Below, in pieces: positions 1-9,373 of a DNA stretch of 15,814 nt. Location: the NCBI GenBank assembly GCA_937892095.1, contig CALAVC010000062.1, positions 1 to 15,814 of the forward strand, read 5' to 3'. Numbering within the stretch: position 1 is the stretch's first letter; every line of letters begins with the position of its first letter. A program made the translations under genes and the position numbers. Under the pieces are notes generated by a model. The model ran no database searches and was not told the origin of the DNA. It saw only the letters and a list, made by a program, of their open reading frames with translations. Origin of the DNA: an uncultured Bacteroidales bacterium. GTDB taxonomy: Bacteria > Bacteroidota > Bacteroidia > Bacteroidales > Marinilabiliaceae.

Positions 1-3000
1 GACTCCACTAGTACATACATAAACTACGTCAACGAAGGTCAGCGTCCAATCGATGGCGGACAAAATGGCAACACGTGGCTACAAGTCCTCAATCTCGACC
101 GACTCAATAGCTATGGCAACGTCAGTGCCGATGGCAAGTACGACTTTGTCGAGGGTGTAACCATCAACACCAAGCGTGGTCTAATCATATTCCCCGAACG
201 ACAACCATTTGGCGACTATGTAGAGCGCAAGTTTAAGTCCGAACAACAACTTGCCGAAAAATATGCGTTCCACGCTCTCTACGACAGCACACAAGTCTTT
301 GCCAAGCAGCAGACCAAGAAAAATAAGTTTAAGATAAAAGGTCAGTTCCAGAGCAAAAACTCGCAAGACATCTCGCTAAACGCCTTCAATATTGCACAAG
401 GTAGTGTAGTCGTGTCGGCAGGTGGACAAGTATTAACCGAAAACGTAGACTATACAGTCGACTATTCGCTCGGTCGTGTCCGCATCCTCAATCAGGGGCT
501 TCTTAGCTCTGGCACAGCCATCAACATCTCCTACGAAAACGAGGCTGCCATCTCCACTCAGACGCAAACACTCGTCGGTGCTCACCTTAACTACGAGTTC
601 AACCCCGACTTCAACGTTGGCGGAACCATCATTCACATGAAGGAAAGCCCACTGACCAATAAAGTGGCTTATGGCGAAGAAAGTGTTTCCAACACAATGC
701 TCGGTGTCGACCTCAACTACACCAAGAAACTGCCTTTCATCACCAAGGCTCTCGATGCACTACCACTCGTCAGCACCAAAGCCGAGAGTAGCATTGCAGT
801 CGAGGGTGAAATAGCCAAGCTGATTGCTGGGCATAGCAGTGCCATAAATGCAGCCTATATTGACGACTTTGAAGGCAGTAGCGTTAAGTTCGACATAAAA
901 AATTGGCTCGGTTGGCACTTGGCTTCTCGTCCCGAAGGTGGTGAATTACCAGCCGTCTCGACTGGCGACCTTTCTGCAGGCTTCGACCGTGCAAGGCTTG
1001 CATGGTATTCAATCGACCCTCTCTTCTTGCGCAACATGTCTACGACGCCAAAGCATATCCGCAACGACAAAGAACAACGTAGCAACCACTACCTTCGCGA
1101 AGTATACGAAGAAGAGCTATATCCCAACCGCGAAGCTGCTTATGGCGAAAGCACAAACATCACTACGCTCAACCTCGTCTACTATCCCGACGAGCGTGGC
1201 CCATATAACTATACAACCGACCTTACAACAGACGGACACCTAACCGACCCACAAAGTAATTGGGCTGGTATCCAGCGTAAACTCGAAAGCACCGACTTCG
1301 AGCAGAACAATATAGAATATATCGAGTTCTGGATGATGGACCCTTTCATCTATAACCAAGATCCCAGTCGCGGTGGCGAACTCTACTTCAACCTTGGTTC
1401 CGTGTCCGAAGATGTCCTCCCCGATGGTCGTAAATCCTACGAACATGGTCTGCCGACTGTCGACGAAGAATTTGTAGTCGATAGCACACTATGGGGCTAC
1501 ATTCCCCATAGCAATTCGCTTGTCAAAGGCTTCAATACAGATGCCGCAAGCATGCGTGCACAAGATGTCGGTCTTGACGGCATGAACTCCGACCGCGAAC
1601 GTTATTTCTATAACAAACCAGAGTATCCCTACATCGACCGCATACGACAAATGCATGCCGACGGTCAGTTGTCCGATGCTGCCTACGAAGAAATAATTGC
1701 CGACCCATCTGCCGACGACTTCCACTACTTCCGCGGCTCCGACTACGACGATGCCGAAGTAAGCATAATGGATCGTTACAAAAAAATAAACAACACCGAA
1801 GGTAACTCACTCCCAAGCGAATACTCCTCCGAAAGTTATACAACGGCCGTTACCACCATTCCTGACGACGAAGACCTAAATGCCGACTACACTCTAAGCG
1901 AAACCGAAAACTATTTCCAATATCGTGTCTCCATTCGCCCCGATAGCATGGTCGTTGGGCACAACAACATTGCCGACATGATGCAAACAACCATCAAACT
2001 TGAAAATGGCAAGACGGAGACAATCAAATGGTATCAGTTCAAAATACCCATTTCGCAACCTGAAAAGACTGTAGGCGACATTAGCGACCTGACTTCCATT
2101 CAGTTCATGCGTATGTACATGACTGGCTTCACCGACACTTGTATCATGCGTTTTGCTACGCTCGAACTCGTACGTGGCGAATGGCGCAAATATTCCGAAT
2201 CGCTTACCGAAGCCGACGGACATGCCGTTGCTGCCACGGCATTCTCCACTTCTACTGTCAACATCGAAGAAAACGACCGACGTACTCCCGTTAGCTACGT
2301 CCTACCTCCAGGTGTCGATCGCGTAGTCGACCCCAGCAACCCTCAGCTACGCCAACTCAATGAGCAAGCCTACTCGCTCAAAGTAACCGACCTTGGCGGT
2401 GGTGATGCTCGTGCCATCTATAAGACTCTCAATATGGACTTCCGTAACTACAAACGCCTGCGTATGTATGTTCACGCCGAAGCCCCTGAAGGTTATGTCC
2501 TCGAAGACAATCAAGTCTCTGTATTCGTACGCCTTGGTTCCGACTACGAAGACAACTACTACGAATACGAAATTCCACTCCGACTGACCCCACATGGCAC
2601 GTATAGCTCCAACAACGAAAGCGATCGCTATCTTGTTTGGCCTACCGAAAACGAACTCGATATGCCATTGTCGGCTCTCACAGAGTGCAAACTCGCTCGC
2701 AACGAGGCTCGCCGACAAGCTGGGTCAACACTTACCTATCAAGATGTCTACACCATTACCGACCCCGACAATAATAACAATCGCATACGCATAAAAGGCA
2801 ATCCGTCCACAGGCAACGTGGTTGTCATGATGGTTGGTGTGCGTGCTCATGGGGCTGGCACCAAGAGTGCCGAAGTTTGGATTAACGAACTTCGTCTGAC
2901 CGATTTCAACGAGCAAGGTGGTTGGGCTGCACGCGGACGTGCCACCCTCCGACTTGCTGACCTCGGCACCATTCAAGCCTCTGGTCAGTACAGTAGCGTA

Positions 3001-5745
3001 GGCTTTGGAGCCATAGACCAAAGCGTTCTCGAACGCAGTCTCGACGAAAATAAGCAGTTCGACATATCTGGTAGCTTTGAAGTCGGCAAGTTCTTTGGTC
3101 CCGATTTCCGCCTTAGCCTACCCACCTACATCGGCTATAGCAAGCAAGTATCCACACCTCTCTACTCGCCCTACGACACCGACGTCCGTATGAGTACAGT
3201 CCTTGCCAATGCTGGCAGTAAGGCCGAGCGCGACAGCATAGAAAAAATATCGCAAACAACAGAAACCATACGTAGCCTCAACTTTACCAATGTCAAGATA
3301 AAGCCTGCCAAAGGTAAAAAGGTTACTATGCTCTCGCCCTCTAACCTCTCAGCCTCCTACTCCATAAGCACCAACGAACAGACCGACCCCAACACAGAAT
3401 ACGATCGCCGCAAAGACATCGCTGGCTCTCTTGGCTACAACTATTCTACGGGTGGCAAGACCTTCTCTCCGCTCAAAAAGACTAAACTCGATAATAAGTA
3501 TTTTGCACTAATCAAAGACCTTACCCTCTACTCTTCACCACAGTTGCTCGGCTACCGTTGGGAAGTTACGCGAGGCTACCAAGAAGTGCAAAAACGAAAC
3601 ATTACAAACCCAGACTACAAAGTTCCCATCAGCGTTACCAAAGATTTCTATTGGAACCGCTACTTCGACTTCCGCTACAACATCACCCGAAATCTGAAGT
3701 TTAGTGCGACAGCCGTTACAAGTGCCATTATCGACGAACCCGAAGGACCTGTCAACAAAGATCTCTATCCCGACGAGTATTCTCATTGGCGAGACTCTGT
3801 TTGGAGCAACATTAAGCACTTTGGCACAGTCAACAACTATCAACACTCTGGCGAGCTTAATTGGACCGTACCTATCAACAAGTTGCCTTATCTCAATTTC
3901 TTATCTTCCACAGCTCAATATAAAGGCACTTATACGTGGGCAAGTGGCGACGATAATGATGACTACCAATGGGGCAACACCATTCGAAATGGCAATACCA
4001 AGCAAATAAATGGCATGGCCAATTTCGGCACGCTCTATGGCAAGTCTAAACGCCTCTCCGACATCTACGAACACTATACCCTCGAAGGTCGCAAACAGAA
4101 TTCCAACAAGAAAAACCAAAACAATAAGTCTGTCAATTACAATCAGAATGGTCTGAAGTTCTCTGTTGGCAAGCCCGTAACCATCAAGCACAACCTCGGT
4201 ACAACCGACGTAACCGCACGTGCTTTCGATAAAAAAGGTCATCAGATAAAAGGTACGCTCAAGTCTGTCGATGAAAACACTGCAACTTTCACGCCGACAA
4301 TGGCATCTGCCGATGCTCGCATTGCCATCACTGGCACCATAACACCAAAAGCCGAGAAACGCAATGTTCCATCCGACATTGCCCTCATACTTGCAACATC
4401 GGTCAAGACGCTCAGTGTTTCTTACTCAGAAAATAACACGACAACGCTCGCAGGCTATATGCCCAATGCTCGCTTTATGGGCATTGGTAGTGTAAGTGGC
4501 AATCGTGGACCCGGCTTCCGATTCCTTACTGGTTTCCAAGATCGCAACTACGCCATTCACGCTGTCGAAAGTGGCTGGATGACAACCGACACCACTTTCA
4601 ACGAACCTTATGCCATGACGCATAGCGAAAGTTTACAGATTCGTGCCACTCTCGAAATGTTCGGCTCTCTCAAAGTCGACCTCTCCGCCCAACGAAATAA
4701 AGAACGTAGCATGACTGAGTACTACGTCTTCGGCAGTACAGGCTTCCAAGGTGTCTACAATCATGTCGAACATGGTAGTCTCACCATTACTCACAATGCC
4801 ATTCGGACAGCTTTCCGTAAGCCGAGTCTTAAAGGAAATCTCGACTACGATGTCTACAATAAGTTCCTCGCAGCTCGTTCAGAAATAAGTCAGCGTCGCG
4901 GACAGTCTCGCGGAAATATTAGTCAAAACGAAGACGGTAGCACAGTCGGCTATGGCTATACAAGCCAAGATGTTCTTGTGCCAGCATTCCTCGCTGCCTA
5001 CACAGGTCATAGTGGACATAGCCAATTCTTAGATTTCCTTCCTGGTCTCCGACAGATGAGCCCCAACTGGCGAGTTACGTTTAGTGGGCTAAACTACATC
5101 CCTGCCCTCAAGTCTAAGTTCCGTAGCTTCGAGCTCAGCCATAGCTACACCAGTAAGTATACCATGAACTCTTTCGAGTCCAACCTCGATTGGCAAGACA
5201 ATGGCACGGGTATTAGTGATGTCGTAGACAACCTTGGCAACTACGTTCCGCGTTACGACCTCACCACCATCACCCTCGCCGACCAGTTTAACCCACTCAT
5301 AAACCTAAGTGCCACCATGGTCAACAATATGACAGGTAGTGTGGGCATCAACAAGAACCGTACCCTTACGCTCAACATATCCAACAATCAGATAACAGAA
5401 GTTTATAGCCACGACTGGAACATGAACCTCGGCTATCGTTTCGACAACGTTAAGCTCTTTATCAAGGGTAAAGACTCCAACTTCAACAACACACTCAACC
5501 TCACTTTTGGCTTCTCCAAACGCAATAGCTACACCATCCTTCGACGCATAGACGAAGGCATTAACGAACTTGCCAGTGGCAACAAATCCACAGCAATTAA
5601 GTTCAATGCCGACTATGCTCTCACCAGCAAATTCAACATCCAATTCTACTACGACCAGACTCTCACCACACCATACATCTCATCTTCATACCCCACAAAC
5701 AACATCAATGTGGGCTTCAGCTTCTCGCTCCAACTAACCGAATAA
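1..5745 (+). CDS. sprA: SprA/Sov-type T9SS outer-membrane translocon protein, 5'-truncated
   Basis: The reading frame is open from base 1 to tandem TAA TAA stops, so about 1,914 codons are visible and the true start lies upstream. The GTG at 412 is internal. SprA (Flavobacterium) and Sov (Porphyromonas) are about 2,400-2,500 residues, so roughly the N-terminal fifth is missing. The family forms the very large outer-membrane beta-barrel through which type IX secretion cargo leaves the periplasm. Seen here are family hallmarks such as AYIDDFEGS (D at about visible residue 288), EVWINELRLTDF (about 959-970), and a C-terminus of alternating aromatic and polar beta strands ending in NVGFSFSLQL. 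The protein is rich in Tyr, Asn, Asp, Ser and Thr, as expected for a barrel with large loops. tsaE follows after 11 bp. Identity is near certain; whether the host has a full T9SS cannot be judged here. Confidence 0.95.
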   Translation, partial: DSTSTYINYVNEGQRPIDGGQNGNTWLQVLNLDRLNSYGNVSADGKYDFVEGVTINTKRGLIIFPERQPFGDYVERKFKSEQQLAEKYAFHALYDSTQVFAKQQTKKNKFKIKGQFQSKNSQDISLNAFNIAQGSVVVSAGGQVLTENVDYTVDYSLGRVRILNQGLLSSGTAINISYENEAAISTQTQTLVGAHLNYEFNPDFNVGGTIIHMKESPLTNKVAYGEESVSNTMLGVDLNYTKKLPFITKALDALPLVSTKAESSIAVEGEIAKLIAGHSSAINAAYIDDFEGSSVKFDIKNWLGWHLASRPEGGELPAVSTGDLSAGFDRARLAWYSIDPLFLRNMSTTPKHIRNDKEQRSNHYLREVYEEELYPNREAAYGESTNITTLNLVYYPDERGPYNYTTDLTTDGHLTDPQSNWAGIQRKLESTDFEQNNIEYIEFWMMDPFIYNQDPSRGGELYFNLGSVSEDVLPDGRKSYEHGLPTVDEEFVVDSTLWGYIPHSNSLVKGFNTDAASMRAQDVGLDGMNSDRERYFYNKPEYPYIDRIRQMHADGQLSDAAYEEIIADPSADDFHYFRGSDYDDAEVSIMDRYKKINNTEGNSLPSEYSSESYTTAVTTIPDDEDLNADYTLSETENYFQYRVSIRPDSMVVGHNNIADMMQTTIKLENGKTETIKWYQFKIPISQPEKTVGDISDLTSIQFMRMYMTGFTDTCIMRFATLELVRGEWRKYSESLTEADGHAVAATAFSTSTVNIEENDRRTPVSYVLPPGVDRVVDPSNPQLRQLNEQAYSLKVTDLGGGDARAIYKTLNMDFRNYKRLRMYVHAEAPEGYVLEDNQVSVFVRLGSDYEDNYYEYEIPLRLTPHGTYSSNNESDRYLVWPTENELDMPLSALTECKLARNEARRQAGSTLTYQDVYTITDPDNNNNRIRIKGNPSTGNVVVMMVGVRAHGAGTKSAEVWINELRLTDFNEQGGWAARGRATLRLADLGTIQASGQYSSVGFGAIDQSVLERSLDENKQFDISGSFEVGKFFGPDFRLSLPTYIGYSKQVSTPLYSPYDTDVRMSTVLANAGSKAERDSIEKISQTTETIRSLNFTNVKIKPAKGKKVTMLSPSNLSASYSISTNEQTDPNTEYDRRKDIAGSLGYNYSTGGKTFSPLKKTKLDNKYFALIKDLTLYSSPQLLGYRWEVTRGYQEVQKRNITNPDYKVPISVTKDFYWNRYFDFRYNITRNLKFSATAVTSAIIDEPEGPVNKDLYPDEYSHWRDSVWSNIKHFGTVNNYQHSGELNWTVPINKLPYLNFLSSTAQYKGTYTWASGDDNDDYQWGNTIRNGNTKQINGMANFGTLYGKSKRLSDIYEHYTLEGRKQNSNKKNQNNKSVNYNQNGLKFSVGKPVTIKHNLGTTDVTARAFDKKGHQIKGTLKSVDENTATFTPTMASADARIAITGTITPKAEKRNVPSDIALILATSVKTLSVSYSENNTTTLAGYMPNARFMGIGSVSGNRGPGFRFLTGFQDRNYAIHAVESGWMTTDTTFNEPYAMTHSESLQIRATLEMFGSLKVDLSAQRNKERSMTEYYVFGSTGFQGVYNHVEHGSLTITHNAIRTAFRKPSLKGNLDYDVYNKFLAARSEISQRRGQSRGNISQNEDGSTVGYGYTSQDVLVPAFLAAYTGHSGHSQFLDFLPGLRQMSPNWRVTFSGLNYIPALKSKFRSFELSHSYTSKYTMNSFESNLDWQDNGTGISDVVDNLGNYVPRYDLTTITLADQFNPLINLSATMVNNMTGSVGINKNRTLTLNISNNQITEVYSHDWNMNLGYRFDNVKLFIKGKDSNFNNTLNLTFGFSKRNSYTILRRIDEGINELASGNKSTAIKFNADYALTSKFNIQFYYDQTLTTPYISSSYPTNNINVGFSFSLQLTE

Positions 5746-5756
5746 TAATCTTCATC

Positions 5757-6185
5757 ATGCAACCTCAGAAATTCATAGCCAAGTCGCCCAACGACCTTTC
5801 GCTCATTGTGCCAGACCTTCTCAGTGCTTTGGGGGATAGTCGAGTCTGTTGCCTCGATGCTCCCATGGGAGCAGGCAAAACAACACTCGTCGGCAGTATA
5901 ATGCGTTTTCTGGGGTCACCTTCAGTCATCAATAGTCCCACCTTTGCCATCATCAACGACTACGCACTCCCCGATGGCAATAGTGTTTATCACTTCGACC
6001 TCTACCGACTACAAACTGTCGAAGAAGCTGTTTCTATGGGCTTCGACGAATATTTCTATTCAGGCAGCTACTGCTTCGTCGAGTGGCCAGAGGTTGCCGA
6101 CTCTCTCTACCCCGACAATGCCAAGCGCATAACCATCGAGGTCCTCCCCGATGGCTCACGTTCCATAACCATTTCCGACTACTAA
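5757..6185 (+). CDS. tsaE: TsaE, tRNA t6A37 biosynthesis ATPase
   Basis: TsaE is the cytoplasmic P-loop ATPase that works with TsaB and TsaD to place the threonylcarbamoyl group on A37 of ANN-decoding tRNAs. The 142-residue length is normal. Visible motifs are the P-loop APMGAGKTT (residues 35-43, K41 and T42), the SPTFAIINDY segment (60-69), HFDLYRL with conserved D81 (79-85), and FVEWPE with E109 and W110. The first P-loop position, normally Gly (G-x4-GK[ST]), is Ala35; the rest of the loop is intact, so activity is still expected. The ATG at 5757 lies 11 bp after the sprA stops and the next gene begins 6 bp downstream, which suggests cotranscription. tsaE next to an alanine-dehydrogenase family gene is, from memory, a recurring Bacteroidota arrangement. 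Confidence 0.95.
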   Translation: MQPQKFIAKSPNDLSLIVPDLLSALGDSRVCCLDAPMGAGKTTLVGSIMRFLGSPSVINSPTFAIINDYALPDGNSVYHFDLYRLQTVEEAVSMGFDEYFYSGSYCFVEWPEVADSLYPDNAKRITIEVLPDGSRSITISDY

Positions 6186-6191
6186 GTTCCT

Positions 6192-7370
6192 ATGTTCGAA
6201 TCCATTCCCGCACCTTGCGAAGAACGCATAGTAAGCAAGCACCCTCGTGCGCAACTCGTCATAGGCGTTCCTGTCGAAAAGTCTACCGATGAGACCCGTC
6301 TCCCCCTAACCCCACAGGGTGTCGAACGTCTTGTGTCTATGGGACATAGCGTTCGTATTATGCAAGGCGCTGGTCTTCGTGCTCGTTTCTCCGATGAGGT
6401 CTATGTCTCTGCTGGTGCACAGATAACTCACGAAGAAGAAGTCTGGAAGTCCGATGTTGTTGTCAAGATTCTGCCACCAACTGCCGACGAAGTTTGCCTC
6501 CTCTCCAGCGGACAGACACTTGTATGCCTTGTCTCGCGTAGCCAAATAGACAAAAATCTTTTCCTCGAACTTAGTTGCCGAAAAATCACTCTTCTTGCGC
6601 CCGACATAATGCTCGATGCTTCGGGCGAGCCTGTCCTCAGCCGACGTCTCGGCGAACTCGAAGGGCTTCTTGCAGTTTCATGTGCTGCCCACTTGTTGCA
6701 GTCTGCCTCGTGTGGCAAGGGCATAATTTTGGGTGGTATAACTGGCATCCCCCAATCCGAGGTACTCATTCTCGGAGCAGACCCAACGGCAGTTGCCATT
6801 GCTCACACAGCCGTCAGTATGGGAGCCGTTGTCAAAGTCTTCGACGAAGATTACGATAGCCTCTGCCGTCTCGTCTCGTGCGTCAGTTCGCCAATATCAA
6901 CATCTCTCCTCCACCCTCAAGCCCTCGAAAAGGCACTCCGCTCTGCCGACGTCGTTGTTGGTACCCGCGCTTGTTGCCATGCTCACCACAGTTTTGCCCT
7001 GTCTTCCGACCATATCCAACTCCTTAAGTCTGGTGCTGTTTTTATTGACCTCAACATTGTCAATGGTGGACGTTCGCACCTAAGTCACCCCACTTCACTA
7101 TCCGAGCCAACGTTTGTTGCCTCAGGTGTTGTTCACCACTGCTTGCCCGACATAACTGTCCTCGCCTCCCACACTGCCACAATCGTTCTTTCCGATGTCC
7201 TTACGCCACTCCTCATGTCCATAGGCGAGGGTGGGGGAGTCGAGAACACTCTTCGTTCCGACCAGTCGCTACGCTCTTCCGTCGCCATTTACAATGGCAC
7301 CACCACGAGCGCCTATCTCGCAAAGCGAACTGGTGCCGAACTTTTCGACATTCGACTGCTTATCATCTAA
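6192..7370 (+). CDS. Alanine dehydrogenase/PNT-family protein with eroded active site
   Basis: The full-length fold of the alanine dehydrogenase / transhydrogenase-alpha family is recognisable in 392 residues: N-terminal IGVPVEK-TDETRLPLTP (24-41), GKGIILGGITGIP before the nucleotide domain (175-187), LILGA (192-196), VFIDLNI (283-289), PTFVASGVVHHC (306-317) and GEGGGVEN (345-352). Active enzymes of this family reversibly deaminate L-alanine to pyruvate with NAD. Substrate residues equivalent to Mycobacterium R15 and K75 remain (R36, K92). The Rossmann GxGxxG reads G195-A-D-P-T-A200; the Asp of the IDQGG motif is V290 (IVNGG); the Asn after HYC is D320; and the catalytic His position holds S115, although that site also varies in related Bacteroidota proteins as I recall them. 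The frame is intact and codon use matches its neighbours, so this is not a decayed gene. Family assignment is firm; alanine dehydrogenase activity is doubtful. The glycosyltransferase ATG follows its TAA directly. Confidence 0.85.
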   Translation: MFESIPAPCEERIVSKHPRAQLVIGVPVEKSTDETRLPLTPQGVERLVSMGHSVRIMQGAGLRARFSDEVYVSAGAQITHEEEVWKSDVVVKILPPTADEVCLLSSGQTLVCLVSRSQIDKNLFLELSCRKITLLAPDIMLDASGEPVLSRRLGELEGLLAVSCAAHLLQSASCGKGIILGGITGIPQSEVLILGADPTAVAIAHTAVSMGAVVKVFDEDYDSLCRLVSCVSSPISTSLLHPQALEKALRSADVVVGTRACCHAHHSFALSSDHIQLLKSGAVFIDLNIVNGGRSHLSHPTSLSEPTFVASGVVHHCLPDITVLASHTATIVLSDVLTPLLMSIGEGGGVENTLRSDQSLRSSVAIYNGTTTSAYLAKRTGAELFDIRLLII

Positions 7371-8531
7371 ATGCACGTCCTTTTCCTCACACCTTGGTAT
7401 CCCAACAAGTGGGACGCAATGGATGGAATCTTCGTCCGTAAACACGCTCAAGCCGTATCCCTCCTACATCAAGTCTCTCTTCTATATCTCCACTCCGACC
7501 CCGACGCAACCGACTTCTCCGTTGTACTCTCTGTCGACAAAGACTACCCCAACCTCACCGAACTTCGAATCTACTATCCTTTTAGCAAACGTAAGTTCCT
7601 TGGCTCGGTATCCAAAGTCGTCAACTTCTTTCGCTCTTTCGTTTTTGGCTATCGCTACATTGTCGCCCATCGCAACCACATCGACCTTACGCAAGTCAAC
7701 GTGCTTACGCGTTGTGGCATTTTAGCCTATCTGCTTTCCGTTTTCAAACGCATACCCTACGTCGTTGTCGAACATTGGACACGCTATCAAAAAGAAAATT
7801 ATTCATATCGTGGTTTCCTTCGCCGACGTCTTACCGAGCTCGTTGTTCGTCGCTCACGATACCTTCTTCCCGTAAGTAATCATTTGGCCGAGACCATGCA
7901 AGCGCAGGGGCTGACTCCACGCCAAGTCGTCAAAGTAAACAATGTCGTCGAAGATTTCTTCTTCTCCGACCCCGACACGCGTCCCAATGGTGGGGGCAGA
8001 GTCCGTATGATTTGTGTAACCACTTTCGACGAACCTCATAAAAACGTATCGGGCATCGTGCGCGCCCTTGCCGAAGTCGCCAAATATCGTTCCGATTTCA
8101 TTCTCGACATAATTGGCAACGGGCGCGACATCGTCTCAGTTCGCAATCTTGTATCTTCACTTAGTCTCTCCCATTGCATAAATTTTGTCGGTGAAGTACC
8201 ACCTCGCATGGTCAGCAAGTTTATGCACCGAGCCGATTTTCAAGTCATGTTTTCTAACTTCGAAAACGCTCCTGTCGTTGTCTCCGAAGGGCTTGCCTCA
8301 GGGTTGCCTCTCGTCTCATCTCGTGTGGGTGGCATTGCCGAAATGGTCGACGACTCCTGTGCCCTACTCGTCGAAGCTGGTTGTGAACGCGAACTCGTTG
8401 TCGCCATCGAACATATGCTCGACAATTACAAGGAATACAACCGCGAATCTATCCGACAGCGTGGCAAAGCCTATTCCTATCGCGCTGTTGCAAATTTCCT
8501 CAACGACATATACAACCGTAGTCTCGCATGA
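7371..8531 (+). CDS. GT4-family glycosyltransferase (GT-B fold)
   Basis: This 386-residue protein has the two-domain layout of GT4 retaining glycosyltransferases, which move a sugar from a nucleotide donor to a glycan or lipid acceptor on the cytoplasmic side of the inner membrane. The acceptor domain opens with MHVLFLTPWYPNKWDAMDG and continues with FVRKHAQAV. The donor domain begins near residue 215 (MICVTTFDEPHKN) and holds the EX7E signature ENAPVVVSE (E298 and E306), followed by GLASGLPLVSSRVGGIAEMV, which contacts the donor nucleotide. No signal peptide or transmembrane segment is seen. Donor and acceptor cannot be predicted; LPS, capsule or protein glycan are all possible. It begins immediately after the previous stop codon and its TGA overlaps the next ATG as ATGA, so both ends are translationally coupled to neighbours. 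Confidence 0.9.
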   Translation: MHVLFLTPWYPNKWDAMDGIFVRKHAQAVSLLHQVSLLYLHSDPDATDFSVVLSVDKDYPNLTELRIYYPFSKRKFLGSVSKVVNFFRSFVFGYRYIVAHRNHIDLTQVNVLTRCGILAYLLSVFKRIPYVVVEHWTRYQKENYSYRGFLRRRLTELVVRRSRYLLPVSNHLAETMQAQGLTPRQVVKVNNVVEDFFFSDPDTRPNGGGRVRMICVTTFDEPHKNVSGIVRALAEVAKYRSDFILDIIGNGRDIVSVRNLVSSLSLSHCINFVGEVPPRMVSKFMHRADFQVMFSNFENAPVVVSEGLASGLPLVSSRVGGIAEMVDDSCALLVEAGCERELVVAIEHMLDNYKEYNRESIRQRGKAYSYRAVANFLNDIYNRSLA

Positions 8532-9334
8532 ATCTGTCAAACCTCTTCCGCAGCCTACTCCTTTCTGCTCAACTCCTCGCCTCCATCGTCTGCTCTGCCG
8601 ACGACCATTTCTCCGAAGTCGGACTACCCACCTCTCCCTCCGACACTCAAATCCTACACCGAAAAGCCTACTCCCTTTCCTACGACCCACAGCTCCGTAC
8701 ACCACGTTGGGTCATGTGGTGCCTCACTGCCGACCATGCCTATGGCAATGCCCGTCGACCCAAATATGCTTGGCACGAAGACACCGATGTCAGCACTCCT
8801 CGCGCCACCTTTGCCGACTATCGACAGCCCAATGTCGATAAGTCTCTCAAATGGACCAAAGGACACCTATGCCCTGCTGCCGACAACAAGTGGGACGAGA
8901 CAGCCATGTACGAATCTTTCCTCCTGACAAATTGTTGCCCACAAAGTGCTGCACTCAACAGCGGACGTTGGAACAAAATAGAGTCCGATTGTCGTGCTTG
9001 GGCTCGACAGTATGGAGCAGTCTATATCGTCAGCGGACCACTCTATCTTAAAGGTCCACACGAACTCATCGGACAAAATAAAATAGCCGTCCCCGAAGCT
9101 TTCTACAAGGGTGTCATCCGACTTGGCGCCGACCCCTGTGGCATTGCCTTTGTCTGTCGCAACACACACACCTCACAACCTCGCGACCAATACGTCAACA
9201 CCATTTCCGAAGTCGAACGGCTCACAGGCATAACATTCTTTCCCAACCTTCCGACCGACATCGCGCAAATTGTAAAAAATAGTGCCGACACTAAACGTTG
9301 GAAATCTTTTAAAAAGTCAAACGAAAAATATTAA
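8528..9334 (+). CDS. Secreted DNA/RNA non-specific endonuclease (beta-beta-alpha metal, NUC family)
   Basis: This is a 268-residue member of the Serratia-nuclease-like family, which cuts DNA and RNA without sequence preference using one Mg2+. Residues 1-24 form a signal peptide (MNLSNLFRSLLLSAQLLASI then VCSA), so the enzyme is exported. The catalytic block is TKGHLCPAAD with general base H113, followed by MYESFLLTNCCPQ and NSGRWNKIE. N144 and E152 have the same spacing (8) as the metal ligand N119 and E127 of Serratia nuclease, and H113 lies 31 residues before N144 (30 in Serratia). The usual DRGH is TKGH here. A later PEAFYKGVI stretch (around 197-205) is also typical. The ATG overlaps the glycosyltransferase stop by 4 bp. 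A role in nucleotide scavenging or eDNA breakdown is inferred. No immunity gene is adjacent. Confidence 0.92.
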   Translation: MNLSNLFRSLLLSAQLLASIVCSADDHFSEVGLPTSPSDTQILHRKAYSLSYDPQLRTPRWVMWCLTADHAYGNARRPKYAWHEDTDVSTPRATFADYRQPNVDKSLKWTKGHLCPAADNKWDETAMYESFLLTNCCPQSAALNSGRWNKIESDCRAWARQYGAVYIVSGPLYLKGPHELIGQNKIAVPEAFYKGVIRLGADPCGIAFVCRNTHTSQPRDQYVNTISEVERLTGITFFPNLPTDIAQIVKNSADTKRWKSFKKSNEKY

Positions 9335-9339
9335 CTTCG
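9307..9339 (+). promoter_or_regulatory. Weak candidate promoter ahead of lemA
   Basis: The stretch from the end of the nuclease gene to lemA is the most AT-rich part of the + strand run. TAACTTCG at 9332-9339 matches the Bacteroidetes -7 consensus TAnnTTTG at all but one fixed position, and TTTT at 9307-9310 sits 21 bp upstream where TTTG is expected. It overlaps the nuclease stop codon. If real, the lemA cassette can be transcribed separately. One mismatch in each box makes this weak. Confidence 0.22.
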
Positions 9340-9373
9340 TAAGTAAACAATAATTAAGAAATTCTATAAAGCA

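Noticed and set aside
412..5745. GTG at 412 as the true start of sprA
   Set aside because: The same frame is open to base 1 with SprA-like sequence upstream (for example TWLQVLNLDRLN and KRGLIIFPE), so the gene is truncated by the contig edge.
8185..8841. + strand open frame of 218 aa spanning the glycosyltransferase/nuclease junction
   Set aside because: It lies out of frame across two genes with clear catalytic motifs; its own product is low-complexity Ser/Pro/Leu/Arg without motifs.
8528..9334. Nuclease as an effector toxin of a contact-dependent or phage-defence system
   Set aside because: It has an ordinary signal peptide, no delivery domain and no adjacent immunity gene; a plain secreted nuclease explains it.
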